Below, piece by piece: positions 28,354-37,825 of a stretch of 64,000 nt of DNA (positions within the stretch are counted from its first letter, which is position 1; each line of letters begins with the position of its first letter). The stretch lies in NCBI GenBank assembly GCA_963675935.2, contig OY780964.2, positions 310,001 through 374,000 on the forward strand, written 5' to 3'. Position numbers and translations under genes: made by a program. The stretch comes from G963675935 sp963675935 (GTDB lineage: Bacteria > Planctomycetota > Planctomycetia > Pirellulales > Thermoguttaceae). The notes beneath the pieces were generated by a model. The model was not told where the DNA came from. It worked only from the letters and a program-made list of their open reading frames with translations, and ran no database searches.

Positions 28354-29817
28354 CTACCCTTTGACCACGCCCAGCGGACGCAATCGAGCAACTTTGCTCG
28401 CCAGCCCGGCGCGATGAACCACATCGACCACCACGCTGACGTCCTTGTAGGCGGCGGGTTGCTCCTCGGCAAGCCCCTTCCAGTTGCGACACTTGGCGAT
28501 GATGCCCTCGGCGGCCAATTCGCGGTCGATGCGCCGGCCCTCGGCGTTTTTGATGGCGGCCGTGCGGCTCATCACCCGGCCCGCGCCGTGGCAACTGGTG
28601 CCGAAAGTTTTTTTCATACTGCCTGGCTGACCGACCAACACCCAACTGGCGCGGCCCATGTCGCCGGGAATGATGACCGGCTGGCCAATTTCGCGATATT
28701 GCATGGGCACGTCCGGGTGCCCGGCGGGGAACGCGCGGGTCGCGCCTTTGCGATGTACGCACAGCAGCTTTTTTTGGCCCTCGACCTCGTGCTCTTCCAT
28801 TTTGGCGATGTTGTGCGCCACGTCGTAAATCAGGCGCATGTCGAGCGATTCCCAGGGACGGCCGAAGAAATCGGCGAAAATCTCGCGGGCTTGCCACATC
28901 AGCAGTTGGCGATTCGCCCAGGCGTAGTTCGCCGCGCAACGCATCGCGCCAAGATACGCCTGACCCTCGTCGCTGTGAACCGGGGCGCAGGCCAACTGGC
29001 GGTCGGGCAATTCGATGCCGTACTTCGCCGGCACGTGCCGCAGCGCGGCCAACGAGTCGTCGCACACCTGATAGCCCAGCCCGCGCGAGCCGGAATGGAT
29101 CATCACGCAGACGCCGCCGAGCGTGAGGCCCATAACCTTCGCGGCGTTCTCGTCGAGAATTTCATCGACCACCTGGACTTCGAGAAAATGATTGCCCGAG
29201 CCGAGGGTGCCGCACTGATCGCCGCCGCGCCCCAAGGCGCGATCGGTGACGAAGTCGGGCCGAGCGCCGTCGAGACAGCCGCCGGCCTCGGTGTTTTCGA
29301 TGTCGTCGGGCGTTGCCCAGCCGCGCGTGGCCAAGTAGGGCACGCCCTCGACCAGCAGACGGCGCAGTTCCTTGCGGTCGAACAGATAGGGGCCGCCCGT
29401 GCCGACGCCGGCGGGAATCGCTCGGAACAGGGCTTCCATCAAGGGAGCGAGCCGGGGCTGCACGTCTTCTCGCGTGAGATTGGTGCGGAGCAGCCGGACG
29501 CCGCAGTTGATGTCGTAGCCGACCCCGCCGGGCGAAACCACACCGCCGGCGGCCGGATCGGTGGCCGCGACGCCGCCGATGCAAAAGCCGTATCCCCAGT
29601 GGATGTCGGGCATGGCGAGGCTGGCGGCCTGGATGCCCGGCAAAAACGCGACGTTGGCCACCTGCTCGGGGGCTTGATCGGCGCGGATTTGCTCCATGAG
29701 TCGGTCGTCGGCGAAGATTCGGCCTTCGACCTGCATCCCGGCTTTATACTCGATGGGAATGCGCCAAGAACATTCGTCGATTTGTTCGAGCGGTCCGGCG
29801 TAGCCTTGTTTCGACAT
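28354..29817 (-). CDS. rtcB: RNA-splicing ligase RtcB
   Basis: 487 residues, close to the usual length. RtcB joins 2',3'-cyclic phosphate and 5'-OH RNA ends using GTP and Mn2+. Visible blocks: MPDIHWGYGFCIGG, GVGYDINCGVRL (metal-binding Cys), LGSGNHFLEVQ, HSGSRGLGYQV and SCHGAGRVMSR (the His that becomes guanylylated). It has no archease, RtcA or RtcR gene beside it. Start ATG 29817 is preceded by GGAGAATC. Confidence 0.96.
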   Translation of the reverse strand: MSKQGYAGPLEQIDECSWRIPIEYKAGMQVEGRIFADDRLMEQIRADQAPEQVANVAFLPGIQAASLAMPDIHWGYGFCIGGVAATDPAAGGVVSPGGVGYDINCGVRLLRTNLTREDVQPRLAPLMEALFRAIPAGVGTGGPYLFDRKELRRLLVEGVPYLATRGWATPDDIENTEAGGCLDGARPDFVTDRALGRGGDQCGTLGSGNHFLEVQVVDEILDENAAKVMGLTLGGVCVMIHSGSRGLGYQVCDDSLAALRHVPAKYGIELPDRQLACAPVHSDEGQAYLGAMRCAANYAWANRQLLMWQAREIFADFFGRPWESLDMRLIYDVAHNIAKMEEHEVEGQKKLLCVHRKGATRAFPAGHPDVPMQYREIGQPVIIPGDMGRASWVLVGQPGSMKKTFGTSCHGAGRVMSRTAAIKNAEGRRIDRELAAEGIIAKCRNWKGLAEEQPAAYKDVSVVVDVVHRAGLASKVARLRPLGVVKG

Positions 29818-30552
29818 GGGCGATTCTCCTGGTCTGGCGTGCGCCGCTCATTATGTCGAAATGCGTCCTGGTTGACTAGAAGTCGGGCGATTGCCGGCTC
29901 TCGACTCATGGTCTTGGTTGGTTTCCTTAAATAATGCGACAGACATCGTCTGAAACGCATAATTCCCGCAAAATTGTTTCGATACCTAAGTTCATACCTG
30001 GCAAGCAGTTGGAGTATTGTTGCATCAGCAACTCGTTCGAGGGGGCATAGCAACAATTGATCGTCGTGGGGTTGTCAAGTTTTGCAAGTATTGACGGGCA
30101 AAGGGTTTTGTCGCGAAGTTGCACATCCTGGAGTTCTTCGATTTTTCGGGTTGAATTTTGCATAGGTCACCATCGCAAAGTGCAGATTGATAGCGGGTCA
30201 AGTCGCCTGGGACTTTTTTGGAAAAAACTGAGCCGGTACGCCGATGCGCGACCAGTCCGAATTGGGCGAATTCGTCGGGGTCGGCAGTGCCAGCTACCTT
30301 CCACGACGTTCATTGGGGGTCGGCAGTGCCAACAGTCGTTCCCCAATATCCGCGCAATGGGATTTGGCCGCGTATCCGCGAAGATGTATACGCATGGCCA
30401 TGTTAGCAGGAAGCGGCGTGGAGTTCAAGAAAAGTTCTTGGGCCAGTGGGCGAGAATTCTGGTTGCCCTAGCCGATCGGCTGGCCCAATTTCAAGCGGGA
30501 AAAGCAGAATGCGTCCCTGGCATCCTTTCTCTTCAAAACATGTCGGTTGTGC
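29818..30552. other. 735-bp region without a firm gene
   Basis: One small minus-strand frame, 29927-30163 (78 codons), is open but has only a weak ribosome site and no recognised family. Two direct copies of GGGGTCGGCAGTGCCA lie at about 30278-30293 and 30315-30330. Base composition is somewhat lower in GC than around it. I see no RNA gene. Confidence 0.4.
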
Positions 30553-30993
30553 TTATTTTTTCCGTTTCAAGTCAAAATCCATCGTTTGATTGCCCGACTT
30601 GATCTCGATCTTCGCGTTGTTCCCTTCCGCATCGGCGGGAATGGTGTCGGCGCGGTCGATGATTCCGGTCGTGTCGCCGCGCTGGGCGGCCTCTTTGGCC
30701 AATCGTGCCCTGTCTTCGCTGTTGCGGCTATAGTTGATCGCCTTGACTCCCACGATTTGGACGATCATTTTTCCGGGCTGGCATTTGGCTTGATAGCGAC
30801 CTTCCGCGATGGGAGCGCCGCAACTGGGGCCTGCGCCGCCGTCGGGAAGAAAAGTGATGCAACCCTTTTTCACGGGTTGGCCGTCGTACGTCACCCGACC
30901 GCTGATGGTCGAGGACTGATCGCAACCCGTGACGAGAAACAAAAATGCCGCGATTGCCGCAAGCAATGCGTTTCGACGGAAAGTCATTGGCAT
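30553..30993 (-). CDS. Carboxypeptidase-regulatory-like small lipoprotein
   Basis: 146 residues. Signal peptide with lipobox VTGC (Cys24), then STISGRVTYDGQPVKKG, a planctomycete beta-sandwich of the carboxypeptidase regulatory-domain type. Such genes regularly follow DUF1559 pseudopilin genes, as here (15 bp downstream of one). Role unknown; surface or outer-membrane exposed. Confidence 0.85.
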   Translation of the reverse strand: MPMTFRRNALLAAIAAFLFLVTGCDQSSTISGRVTYDGQPVKKGCITFLPDGGAGPSCGAPIAEGRYQAKCQPGKMIVQIVGVKAINYSRNSEDRARLAKEAAQRGDTTGIIDRADTIPADAEGNNAKIEIKSGNQTMDFDLKRKK

Positions 30994-31008
30994 ATCCTCC
31001 TAAATCGG

Positions 31009-32040
31009 TTATTGCGGCAGGACGGCCGTTTCGCCGCCGGCGCGTGTGCCCGCGCCTCGCCAGATGGAAAGGTTCACGTTTTCGGAGACGAACGTCACGG
31101 AGCCGTCGGCCATGGCGGTGTTGACTCCTCCGGAGTGCATGCTGCGCGCCGCGGCATAGGCCCCGGCCGCGCTGGGCGTGAACAAGGCGTTAAGGCCGAG
31201 CGAGACACATGGCGCCGTGTATCCATCATTGCCGAAATCGCTGGGGCATCCGCCGATGATGCGATCAGCCGAGGAGGAGTTCGGCGTAATGGCCGTCGAG
31301 AACAAGGCCCCGCCCATGTTTCCGTAGATCATTTCGCCGATCGCGCCGGACCAGCCTGACGAAGAGGGCGACACTATTCCTTCGGAGAGCAACACGGTGT
31401 TCGATGTGCCGTCGGCGATTTCGGCGAACGTCGTCCCCAATGCCCGGTTTGTGTCGAAACTTTGGCCGGATCGAACGCCGAAAACACCGAGACCCCAAGG
31501 TCCCGTGGTCGAATCGACGGAATTTCCATAGGTGTCTCCGCTGCCAGCGCAACCGCGGTAGCTACCTCGATAGTAGCCATAGTTGGGGGTGCCAAGTTCA
31601 TTCGCGGCGGGGGCATTGCTGTCGGTGGGGCAATACCACGAAGCAATTTTTGTGTGACGGGAGTTTCGCAGCCGAGTGTCATCGCCGAGCGGCCAGAGCG
31701 GCGTCGGGGTCGACATTGAGGCAGTATATCCCGCTTGTGGCAATGTCCAGTATCCATCATAAACGGCCTGTTGTTCAATATAAGGCAACGTCAGTTCCGT
31801 CCAAGTGTAGGCGCTCCAAATATCGTATTTGCGTCCATAGGGAAGATGGCCGTTCGCTTCCGCGAAGCCGTGGCAGCCCAGGGCTAACTGCTTGAGGTTG
31901 TTCGCGCATTGCATTCGACGGGCAGCCTCTCGCGCGGCCTGAACCGCCGGCAGCAACAATGCGATCAAAATGCCGATGATCGTGATTACCACAAGCAGCT
32001 CGACCAACGTAAAACCGAGCCTTCGATTTTGGGTTGTCAT
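31009..32040 (-). CDS. DUF1559 pseudopilin
   Basis: 343 residues. Type IV prepilin leader RLGFTLVELLVVITIIGILI (cleavage after Gly9) then PAVQAAREAARRMQCANNLK, the DUF1559 (SBP_bac_10) signature. The C-terminal GGVNTAMADGSVTFV motif is also present. These proteins are expanded in planctomycetes and probably form pilin-like surface fibres or a type II secretion pseudopilus; function is largely unproven. Last but one gene of the minus-strand island. Confidence 0.93.
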   Translation of the reverse strand: MTTQNRRLGFTLVELLVVITIIGILIALLLPAVQAAREAARRMQCANNLKQLALGCHGFAEANGHLPYGRKYDIWSAYTWTELTLPYIEQQAVYDGYWTLPQAGYTASMSTPTPLWPLGDDTRLRNSRHTKIASWYCPTDSNAPAANELGTPNYGYYRGSYRGCAGSGDTYGNSVDSTTGPWGLGVFGVRSGQSFDTNRALGTTFAEIADGTSNTVLLSEGIVSPSSSGWSGAIGEMIYGNMGGALFSTAITPNSSSADRIIGGCPSDFGNDGYTAPCVSLGLNALFTPSAAGAYAAARSMHSGGVNTAMADGSVTFVSENVNLSIWRGAGTRAGGETAVLPQ

Positions 32041-32117
32041 AGTTTTATGGTCCTTTACCGAAAAAAGCCAGGGAAAGATGAGTGTTCTTGGATTCCCATT
32101 TTGTGCGAATCAGGCGT

Positions 32118-33206
32118 TCATATCGGTTTATTGGTCAGCAGTCCTATGCCGCGCCCTTGTTTTCCTACGGCGTTGTAAAACATGTACCATGTTTCATTTT
32201 TTGAGTTGTAAACCAGCGAGATTTTGTGGGCATGATCTGAATCAAGTCCCTGAGGATGGCCGCCGGCCAAAACGATCGGCTCGCGCCGAGCCGTCCAATG
32301 CAGCAAATCGCGGGAGAAAGCAAGCATCACATGGGCGTGCGCGCTCTTCAGACCGAAGTAAAACATTACCCAATGATCGCCGTCGCGATATACCTTGCCG
32401 TCGGCGACCATGTGAGCGTCTTCGCAATCAGCCCGATTGCGGACGACGGGATTGCCGGCATAACGAGTCCATTTCAGCAGATCGGTTGAGGTGGCCATCC
32501 CCATTTGCTCGGTGCCGCCGTTGGCGGCGTTGTAGAAGTCGTAGAACTTGCCCGCGTGTTCGACCAGAAACGGTTGATAGATGCAGTCTTTCTCCCACTC
32601 CTTCACGTCAGGGTCATATACGGAAAGAACGGAGCTAGGGCGTTCCTTGGCGCGCCGCCAGTGGATGCCGTCGTCGCTTTCCGCCAAGCCCTCGTAGCCG
32701 GGCCGCAGCTCGTAACCGCCTTGATGCGGATAGGAGCCGTAAATCGACCAGTATTTTTCGTTGCGTTTTTTGAGAAGCCGAGGCGAGGCGATGTCGTAGG
32801 ATTCGTACAGAAAACCGCCGAGCACTACGCCGCCATGATCGAAATCGCCCTCATGGCCGTAGCCCATCGCAAGGCCAAGTTGTTTCCAATGCACCAAATT
32901 CTCGCTGACAGCAACGAAGGATTGATAGCCACGGCCGTCGAAACCGATGAACGTCATGTACCATTTCGGATCGTTGGGAATCTGATACACGTTGGGTACA
33001 TCGGTCATATGCACATCAGCAAAGCCGGGAATGTTCGGCTTCGCCGTGATCACGTGCTCCGGCTGATAGTTTTTCCAGCCGAGAAACTTTTGCGACCATT
33101 TTTCGACGGTGGCGGAGTCGATGACATGGTCAGCCGCTTGCAGCCCGCGCACTCCGAAAAGGACGGCCAAGGAAATCGCTAGAACAATTTTGGAGGACTT
33201 CTTCAT
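32118..33206 (-). CDS. Secreted beta-propeller glycosidase-like protein (paralog 1)
   Basis: 362 residues with a signal peptide (residues 1-25). Five-bladed-propeller-type repeats similar to GH43/GH130/GH32-like proteins: WYMTFIGFDGRGYQSFVAVS, YWSIYGSYPHQGGYELRPGY, and CIYQPFLVEHAGKFYDFYNA, then MATSTDLLKWTRY, and DRDLLHWTA-like blades. About half identical to the next upstream gene 33301-34452, a tandem duplication; this copy lacks the PEP-CTERM tail. Expected to act on or bind an extracellular glycan; catalytic carboxylates were not fixed. Confidence 0.75.
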   Translation of the reverse strand: MKKSSKIVLAISLAVLFGVRGLQAADHVIDSATVEKWSQKFLGWKNYQPEHVITAKPNIPGFADVHMTDVPNVYQIPNDPKWYMTFIGFDGRGYQSFVAVSENLVHWKQLGLAMGYGHEGDFDHGGVVLGGFLYESYDIASPRLLKKRNEKYWSIYGSYPHQGGYELRPGYEGLAESDDGIHWRRAKERPSSVLSVYDPDVKEWEKDCIYQPFLVEHAGKFYDFYNAANGGTEQMGMATSTDLLKWTRYAGNPVVRNRADCEDAHMVADGKVYRDGDHWVMFYFGLKSAHAHVMLAFSRDLLHWTARREPIVLAGGHPQGLDSDHAHKISLVYNSKNETWYMFYNAVGKQGRGIGLLTNKPI

Positions 33207-33255
33207 GTTTGATGCTCAATCGTGGGTCTGTGTCGGAAAAAATCAGGTTTGAAAC

Positions 33256-33293
33256 CCCGTTTAGCCGGCGAACTTGTTCGCTGGCTAAACGGG
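33256..33293. repeat. GTTTAGCCGGC palindromic repeat, copy 2
   Basis: A 38-bp hairpin, CCCGTTTAGCCGGCGAAC and its near-complement, lying in the 94-bp gap between the two propeller paralogs. Confidence 0.9.
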
Positions 33294-33300
33294 TCGTAAG

Positions 33301-34452
33301 TTATTTCCGCTTCCGCCATGAGTATGCCAACAGGCTAACCAAGCCGACGGCCAGCAGAGTCAGCGTTCCCGGTTCCGGTACCTCCCGGCTGGTGATCAGT
33401 CCGATGCCCCGGCCTTCGTCGCCGACCGCACAATAATACATGTAATAGGTGTCGTTCCGAGAGTTGTAGACAAGGGATATTTTGTGGGCGAAACTGCTAT
33501 CCAATCCGCTGGAATTACCACCCGCCGCGTAAAGCGGAGTCGGGTTCGCCGTCCAGTGGAGCAGATCGGTGGAAAAGGCCGTCATGATGTCCGCGTCTTG
33601 GCCGTCGCAACCGAAATAGAACATCGTCCAGTGGTCGCCGTCGCGGAAGACCTTGGCGTCCGACGCCAAGAACGAATCGTGGCTGCTGTTGCCGTTGTGA
33701 ATCACGGGGTTGCCGGCGTAACGGGTCCAATTCAACAGGTCCGTTGACGTGGCTATCCCCATCTGCTCGATGCCTCCGTTGGCCGCGTTATAGAAATTGT
33801 AGTACGTGCCGTTGTCCTCAACAAGCCACGGCTGGTAGATGCAGCTTTTCTCCCACGCACCGCAATCCTTGTCGTAGACCGACAGGATAGGCGCACTCTT
33901 CGCTTGTTGCCACGACAAACCGTTGCTGCTCGTCGCCACGCCTTCGTAGCCGGGCCGTGCTTCGTAGCCCGTCTGATAGGGATATGCGCCGTAAAGCGTC
34001 CAGTATTTGCCGTTGACGCTTTTGAGGGTTCGGGCGGCCTTGATATCGTACGACTTGTACAGATAAGCCCCAAGCACGGTGCCGCCGTAATCGAAGCTGC
34101 CCGGCTGGCCGAATCCCATCGCCAGTTTCGCGTTCGACCAATGCAGAAGGTCGGTGCTTTCCGACACGAAGCTGTTGTAGCCTTTTCCGTTGAACGCGAT
34201 GTAGCTCATGTACCACTTGTTGGTATTGCCGGGCAATTGGTAGACGTTTGGAACGTCGGTGCCCGTAAAGGACTCATAACCCGGGATATTCGGGGTGGCC
34301 GAGATGACGTGATCGGGCTGATAATGCCAGTTTTGATAGGGCGCCGACCACTTAGCCAGCGTGGCGGCGTCGATGGCGACCTCGGCCGCTTGCAAGCCGC
34401 GCAACCCACAAACAAGGGTCAAAGAGATCGCTAGAACGATTGTGTTTTTCAT
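33301..34452 (-). CDS. Beta-propeller glycosidase-like protein with PEP-CTERM tail (paralog 2)
   Basis: 383 residues from ATG 34452 (MKNTIVLAISLT), which follows the permease gene stop by 1 bp. Signal peptide 1-23. The propeller blades match paralog 1 (WYMSYIAFNGKGYNSFVSES, YWTLYGAYPYQTGYEARPGY). C-terminus VPEPGTLTLLAVGLVSLLAY-SWRKRK is a PEP-CTERM sorting signal: PEP motif, TM helix, basic tail. Such signals are processed by exosortases in bacteria with exopolysaccharide. No exosortase gene lies in this window. Confidence 0.85.
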   Translation of the reverse strand: MKNTIVLAISLTLVCGLRGLQAAEVAIDAATLAKWSAPYQNWHYQPDHVISATPNIPGYESFTGTDVPNVYQLPGNTNKWYMSYIAFNGKGYNSFVSESTDLLHWSNAKLAMGFGQPGSFDYGGTVLGAYLYKSYDIKAARTLKSVNGKYWTLYGAYPYQTGYEARPGYEGVATSSNGLSWQQAKSAPILSVYDKDCGAWEKSCIYQPWLVEDNGTYYNFYNAANGGIEQMGIATSTDLLNWTRYAGNPVIHNGNSSHDSFLASDAKVFRDGDHWTMFYFGCDGQDADIMTAFSTDLLHWTANPTPLYAAGGNSSGLDSSFAHKISLVYNSRNDTYYMYYCAVGDEGRGIGLITSREVPEPGTLTLLAVGLVSLLAYSWRKRK

Positions 34453-34453
34453 G

Positions 34454-35482
34454 TCAGGAATTTCCAAAGTGTTGATTCGCCAATGCGAGAACAACAAAGG
34501 AGAGAACGAGGATTGCAAAACCTGTCAACATAATCACACGAGTTTTGGGCGAGGTGCCGCCCCACTCGCCGCGGATCGCGCCGACGGCATTTCCGGTCAT
34601 AATCGATGCGCCGAGGAACACGGGGTAGGCCGTGTAGGCACCGTAGGCGCCTAGCCGGTTGATGCCCATTCCATACACGACAAGGCACATGGGCCAGGCA
34701 ATTCCCATAAATGCAGCCTGTAGCCAATATCCCCATGAGCCTCCGCGAAGAAGCAGCGGCCACGTTCGGCGGCGAAACATCAGGAAGATTGCATAGCCGC
34801 CATTCACCAGGTAGTTTGCAGTAAACAGCGGCGCCCACATGGCATTAAGTTTTCCCAAGTCGGAGGCGCCAGCCGCCTCGGCCGCGTCGGCGATCGGCGA
34901 ACCGAAGATCGGCCCGAAATTGTTCATCGCGGATAACGAACCCGCCAACAGACAGAAGATCATTGCCCGAGCGAAGTATTTTGGTTTTGCGGTCTGGCTG
35001 GCCGGATTCCGCGTCAATTCGAGTTCACGGGATTTGCCCGCCACCGCACAAACTGCGACGCCCAGCATCATGATTGCCATGGCCGCCAACAAAAGCATGC
35101 CCCCAAAACTAAAGAATTTTGACGGTTCCTTGATTGCCAAGGGGACAGGCGAACCAAAGATGTTGACCAATCCGACCAAGATGCTCATCCCCAAGCCCAT
35201 TCCCAGCATTACGATGGCTTGTCCCCAAAAGATGCCTCCGAGCCCCCACCCCAAACCGAAGCAAAACGCAAGCGCCACGGGCCAAAAGCCCGCGTTGTGA
35301 TATACCTCGGCGAGGTTGGGCACGGTGGCCCACGCCAGCGGCCAGGGCACGACAATCAACGCGATCAACGAACCGAGTCCCCAGATATTTTCCCACTGCC
35401 ATCGTGGAGTCGTGGTGGTTGGAACCAAAAACAAGGCTGCCAACACCCCGCCCAACAGTACATATGCGAAAGCAGTAATCAT
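34454..35482 (-). CDS. RhaT-family L-rhamnose/H+ symporter-like permease
   Basis: 342 residues with about 10 hydrophobic segments. The pattern and motifs (W-Q-WENIWGLGSLIALIVVPW, FGLGWGLGGIFWGQAI, LGMSILVGL) match the RhaT branch of the DMT superfamily. Expected role: uptake of rhamnose or another deoxyhexose with protons across the cytoplasmic membrane. It follows the UroD-like gene by 12 bp and precedes a PEP-CTERM glycosidase-like gene by 1 bp, so co-transcription is likely. Confidence 0.85.
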   Translation of the reverse strand: MITAFAYVLLGGVLAALFLVPTTTTPRWQWENIWGLGSLIALIVVPWPLAWATVPNLAEVYHNAGFWPVALAFCFGLGWGLGGIFWGQAIVMLGMGLGMSILVGLVNIFGSPVPLAIKEPSKFFSFGGMLLLAAMAIMMLGVAVCAVAGKSRELELTRNPASQTAKPKYFARAMIFCLLAGSLSAMNNFGPIFGSPIADAAEAAGASDLGKLNAMWAPLFTANYLVNGGYAIFLMFRRRTWPLLLRGGSWGYWLQAAFMGIAWPMCLVVYGMGINRLGAYGAYTAYPVFLGASIMTGNAVGAIRGEWGGTSPKTRVIMLTGFAILVLSFVVLALANQHFGNS

Positions 35483-35494
35483 TTTATTCCGGCC

Positions 35495-36565
35495 CTACCA
35501 ACCTTTCACGGTATCGAGGATGGTCTGCTGATTGTTTGGCGCGGCTGGAATCCAAAGCATGATTCCCGCGGGATCGAGCGATTGCATGACTTCCCCCAAT
35601 TCGTCCAATTGGATGTCGACAATCACGCTTTTGCCCGCTTGTTGAATTTTTTGAATCAATGGGATCCATTGTCGGATCGGCTGATTGCGAGCATATCCTT
35701 GCGCCCATTGCACGGCCTTCAGATTTGGCAGCGTCAAGATCGAGTCGATGTTCTTGGCGACGCCCGGTCCGTCCATGTGAAACACGTTATGCACGAATAG
35801 CTCGGCCTCTTTTCGCAAGACAGGCATGCAGAACTCATCAAAATAACGAGGGGAGATATTCACCGCGAAATCGCACGCAAGTACATTGAAGGTTTGATTT
35901 GAGGGAAGATTCATCCACGTAACGGAGTGTTGTCCGTTCGACTTGAGAATCTTGTCAAAATGTTCGTACACTTTCGCGTACTCGGCAAACGCCACGTCGA
36001 TAAGCCGATGAAGTTGTGCGGGCTTCTCCACCATGTCGAGGCACATCTGCTCCGTTCCCCGCAAACCCATAGCGCAATCGATTCCGGCATACATGTCGGT
36101 GTAACCGACCATGAACAAGCCGTCGGCGCGTTCCAAGGCGTGATGCGTCAGCTTTTCAACGGTCTGAAAATACAGATTATTCCAATGCACCTTTAGCTCA
36201 GGTAAATCATCAAGGTCTTGGATGCATGGATGCGTCCACGCCGTGACATCGTCAAATTCGGCCTCTTGACCCAGAAACAAGTTGTATACGACTGCACTGA
36301 GGTTGGGCCAGAAAACAGGAAAGGTTTCGCCTAAGAATGCTGTTGTTTCCAGCGATTCGATGAAGGCTCGCACTTGAAACTCCACATCGAGCCATCGGTC
36401 CCGTGCGCATTTCCAGGGCCCTTGAACCGTTCGGTGCCGTTCGTACTCGATATTGTGATGATGAAAACGAACCGGGGGCCGATCGACGATCTTTTGCTCG
36501 TACCAGGCGCCAACGCGGGCCAAGCAATCGTCAAGATCGGGTTTGTATTTAAGTGTATGCGGCAT
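35495..36565 (-). CDS. UroD/MtaA-like enzyme in a sugar cluster
   Basis: 356 residues from ATG 36565 (MPHTLKYKPD). The fold is that of uroporphyrinogen decarboxylase/methylcobamide methyltransferase: long TIM barrel with VQWAQGYARNQPIRQWIPLI and VIVDIQLDELGEVM near the end, and NVFHMDGPGV near 275. It lacks the RQAGRY signature of HemE, which is encoded separately at 45969-47069. Such HemE paralogs occur in Lentisphaerae/Planctomycetes sugar clusters with unknown reaction; relatives transfer methyl groups from corrinoids. Neighbours suggest work on a sugar or methylated substrate (inference). Confidence 0.7.
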   Translation of the reverse strand: MPHTLKYKPDLDDCLARVGAWYEQKIVDRPPVRFHHHNIEYERHRTVQGPWKCARDRWLDVEFQVRAFIESLETTAFLGETFPVFWPNLSAVVYNLFLGQEAEFDDVTAWTHPCIQDLDDLPELKVHWNNLYFQTVEKLTHHALERADGLFMVGYTDMYAGIDCAMGLRGTEQMCLDMVEKPAQLHRLIDVAFAEYAKVYEHFDKILKSNGQHSVTWMNLPSNQTFNVLACDFAVNISPRYFDEFCMPVLRKEAELFVHNVFHMDGPGVAKNIDSILTLPNLKAVQWAQGYARNQPIRQWIPLIQKIQQAGKSVIVDIQLDELGEVMQSLDPAGIMLWIPAAPNNQQTILDTVKGW

Positions 36566-36639
36566 GGTGAATTGGAATGACGAATGCTCAATCGCAGGTG
36601 CTGCTTCGTGGAATAACGGAATAACATGGTCTAATAATT

Positions 36640-36710
36640 CCCGTTTAGCCGGCGTGCTTGCACGCCAGGTGGTTGCTCGACACGGCGAATATGTTCGCCG
36701 GCTAAACGGG
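36640..36710. repeat. GTTTAGCCGGC palindromic repeat, copy 3
   Basis: 71 bp in the gap between the PEP-CTERM gene and the UroD-like gene; terminal arms CCCGTTTAGCCGGCG and CGCCGGCTAAACGGG are perfectly complementary. Confidence 0.9.
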
Positions 36711-36759
36711 GCATTGGGTGTTTTCGCCTTTCCCGCCGAACGGGAGAGGGGAGATTGCG

Positions 36760-37542
36760 CTATTTCCGCTTCCTCCAAGCGTAAGCCAACAGGCCGATCA
36801 AGCCAGCAGACAATAAGGCAATAGTTGATGGTTCGGGGATCGGAGTAGTAACCGTCAGGTTGTCCCATGTTTGGACTTTGGTGCTGCCACCGGTCAAACA
36901 GCCCAGACCAACGTAGTTGTTGGTGAAAGAAGACAAGCCCGTGGCACTGTAACCCGTTACGACCTCAGTCCCATTTATCCACATATTTACAAGGTACTTG
37001 TCGGGGTCCGTGGTGCTGACAACTTCCAAGGAGACGTCATAACTATCGGCAGCGGTCACTTGATCAGTAATTTTAGCTTTCCCATTCACGAAGAATTGGT
37101 AACCACGGGTTGGCCAGAGCATCACAGACACTCCCACGTTAGGCGAAGTACCGTAATACTGATTGTTGTTTGGCGTGGTACTTTGGCCCATGAGACCAAT
37201 CCAGCCCTGATCTTGGCTGGCAGACATTTTTGCCGAAACAACAACGTCGGTGACGGCGCCAAAGTCATGGTTCAAGACGGATGACCCGCCGCTAACGCTA
37301 TATGCAGATAGCACTCCTGGGTAGCTAGGGGCGTTGACCGCCCAAGTAGCACTGCCGCTAGCAACATAGTCGATCCCGGTAAAGACACCACCGGGATAAA
37401 CCGCACTGCCGGACTGCCGATCCGCCGAAATGGTGTTCGAGTCAAAGTTGTCTGAGAACAACACCGCAGCCTGAGCCGCGCTAGCCAATGTTACAGCAAC
37501 AGTGGCGAGCAAAACACTGACGATTCGATTCTTCGTAGCCAT
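36760..37542 (-). CDS. Secreted PEP-CTERM protein with LamG-like domain
   Basis: 260 residues from ATG 37542 (MATKNRIVSVLL), with a signal peptide ending at AQA. Residues 28-230 are a beta-rich concanavalin/LamG-like domain (LFSDNFDSNTISADRQSGSA). The C-terminus IPEPSTIALLSAGLIGLLAYAW-RKRK is a PEP-CTERM signal. Likely a surface glycan-binding protein. Confidence 0.8.
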   Translation of the reverse strand: MATKNRIVSVLLATVAVTLASAAQAAVLFSDNFDSNTISADRQSGSAVYPGGVFTGIDYVASGSATWAVNAPSYPGVLSAYSVSGGSSVLNHDFGAVTDVVVSAKMSASQDQGWIGLMGQSTTPNNNQYYGTSPNVGVSVMLWPTRGYQFFVNGKAKITDQVTAADSYDVSLEVVSTTDPDKYLVNMWINGTEVVTGYSATGLSSFTNNYVGLGCLTGGSTKVQTWDNLTVTTPIPEPSTIALLSAGLIGLLAYAWRKRK

Positions 37543-37825
37543 AACAAGCACTTCTTTCTGCCGCAAGGGCAAAAATAGTTCGGAAACCTCGGCTGGCCAG
37601 GACACCCCGGCCTTGATGAAAAATGCCTCGGTCTCCCCAAACAAACTTTCAAATCACTCCCGCACCTAGCCGTTCTCTCCGCTAGAGCGGCAGTTCAACT
37701 ACCACCCCAACATTGACGTTATACCGAAGTACAACCTACGGCCTTCTCGTCGTTGCCGAACAACGCATCCCTGCGATGGTTCCTTTCGGAACCGACATTC
37801 CCGCTGTCCGTGCGAGAGAGCATCA

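Noticed and set aside
29927..30163. A 78-codon minus-strand gene upstream of rtcB
   Set aside because: No family resemblance and a weak ribosome site; kept only as a possibility in the region entry.
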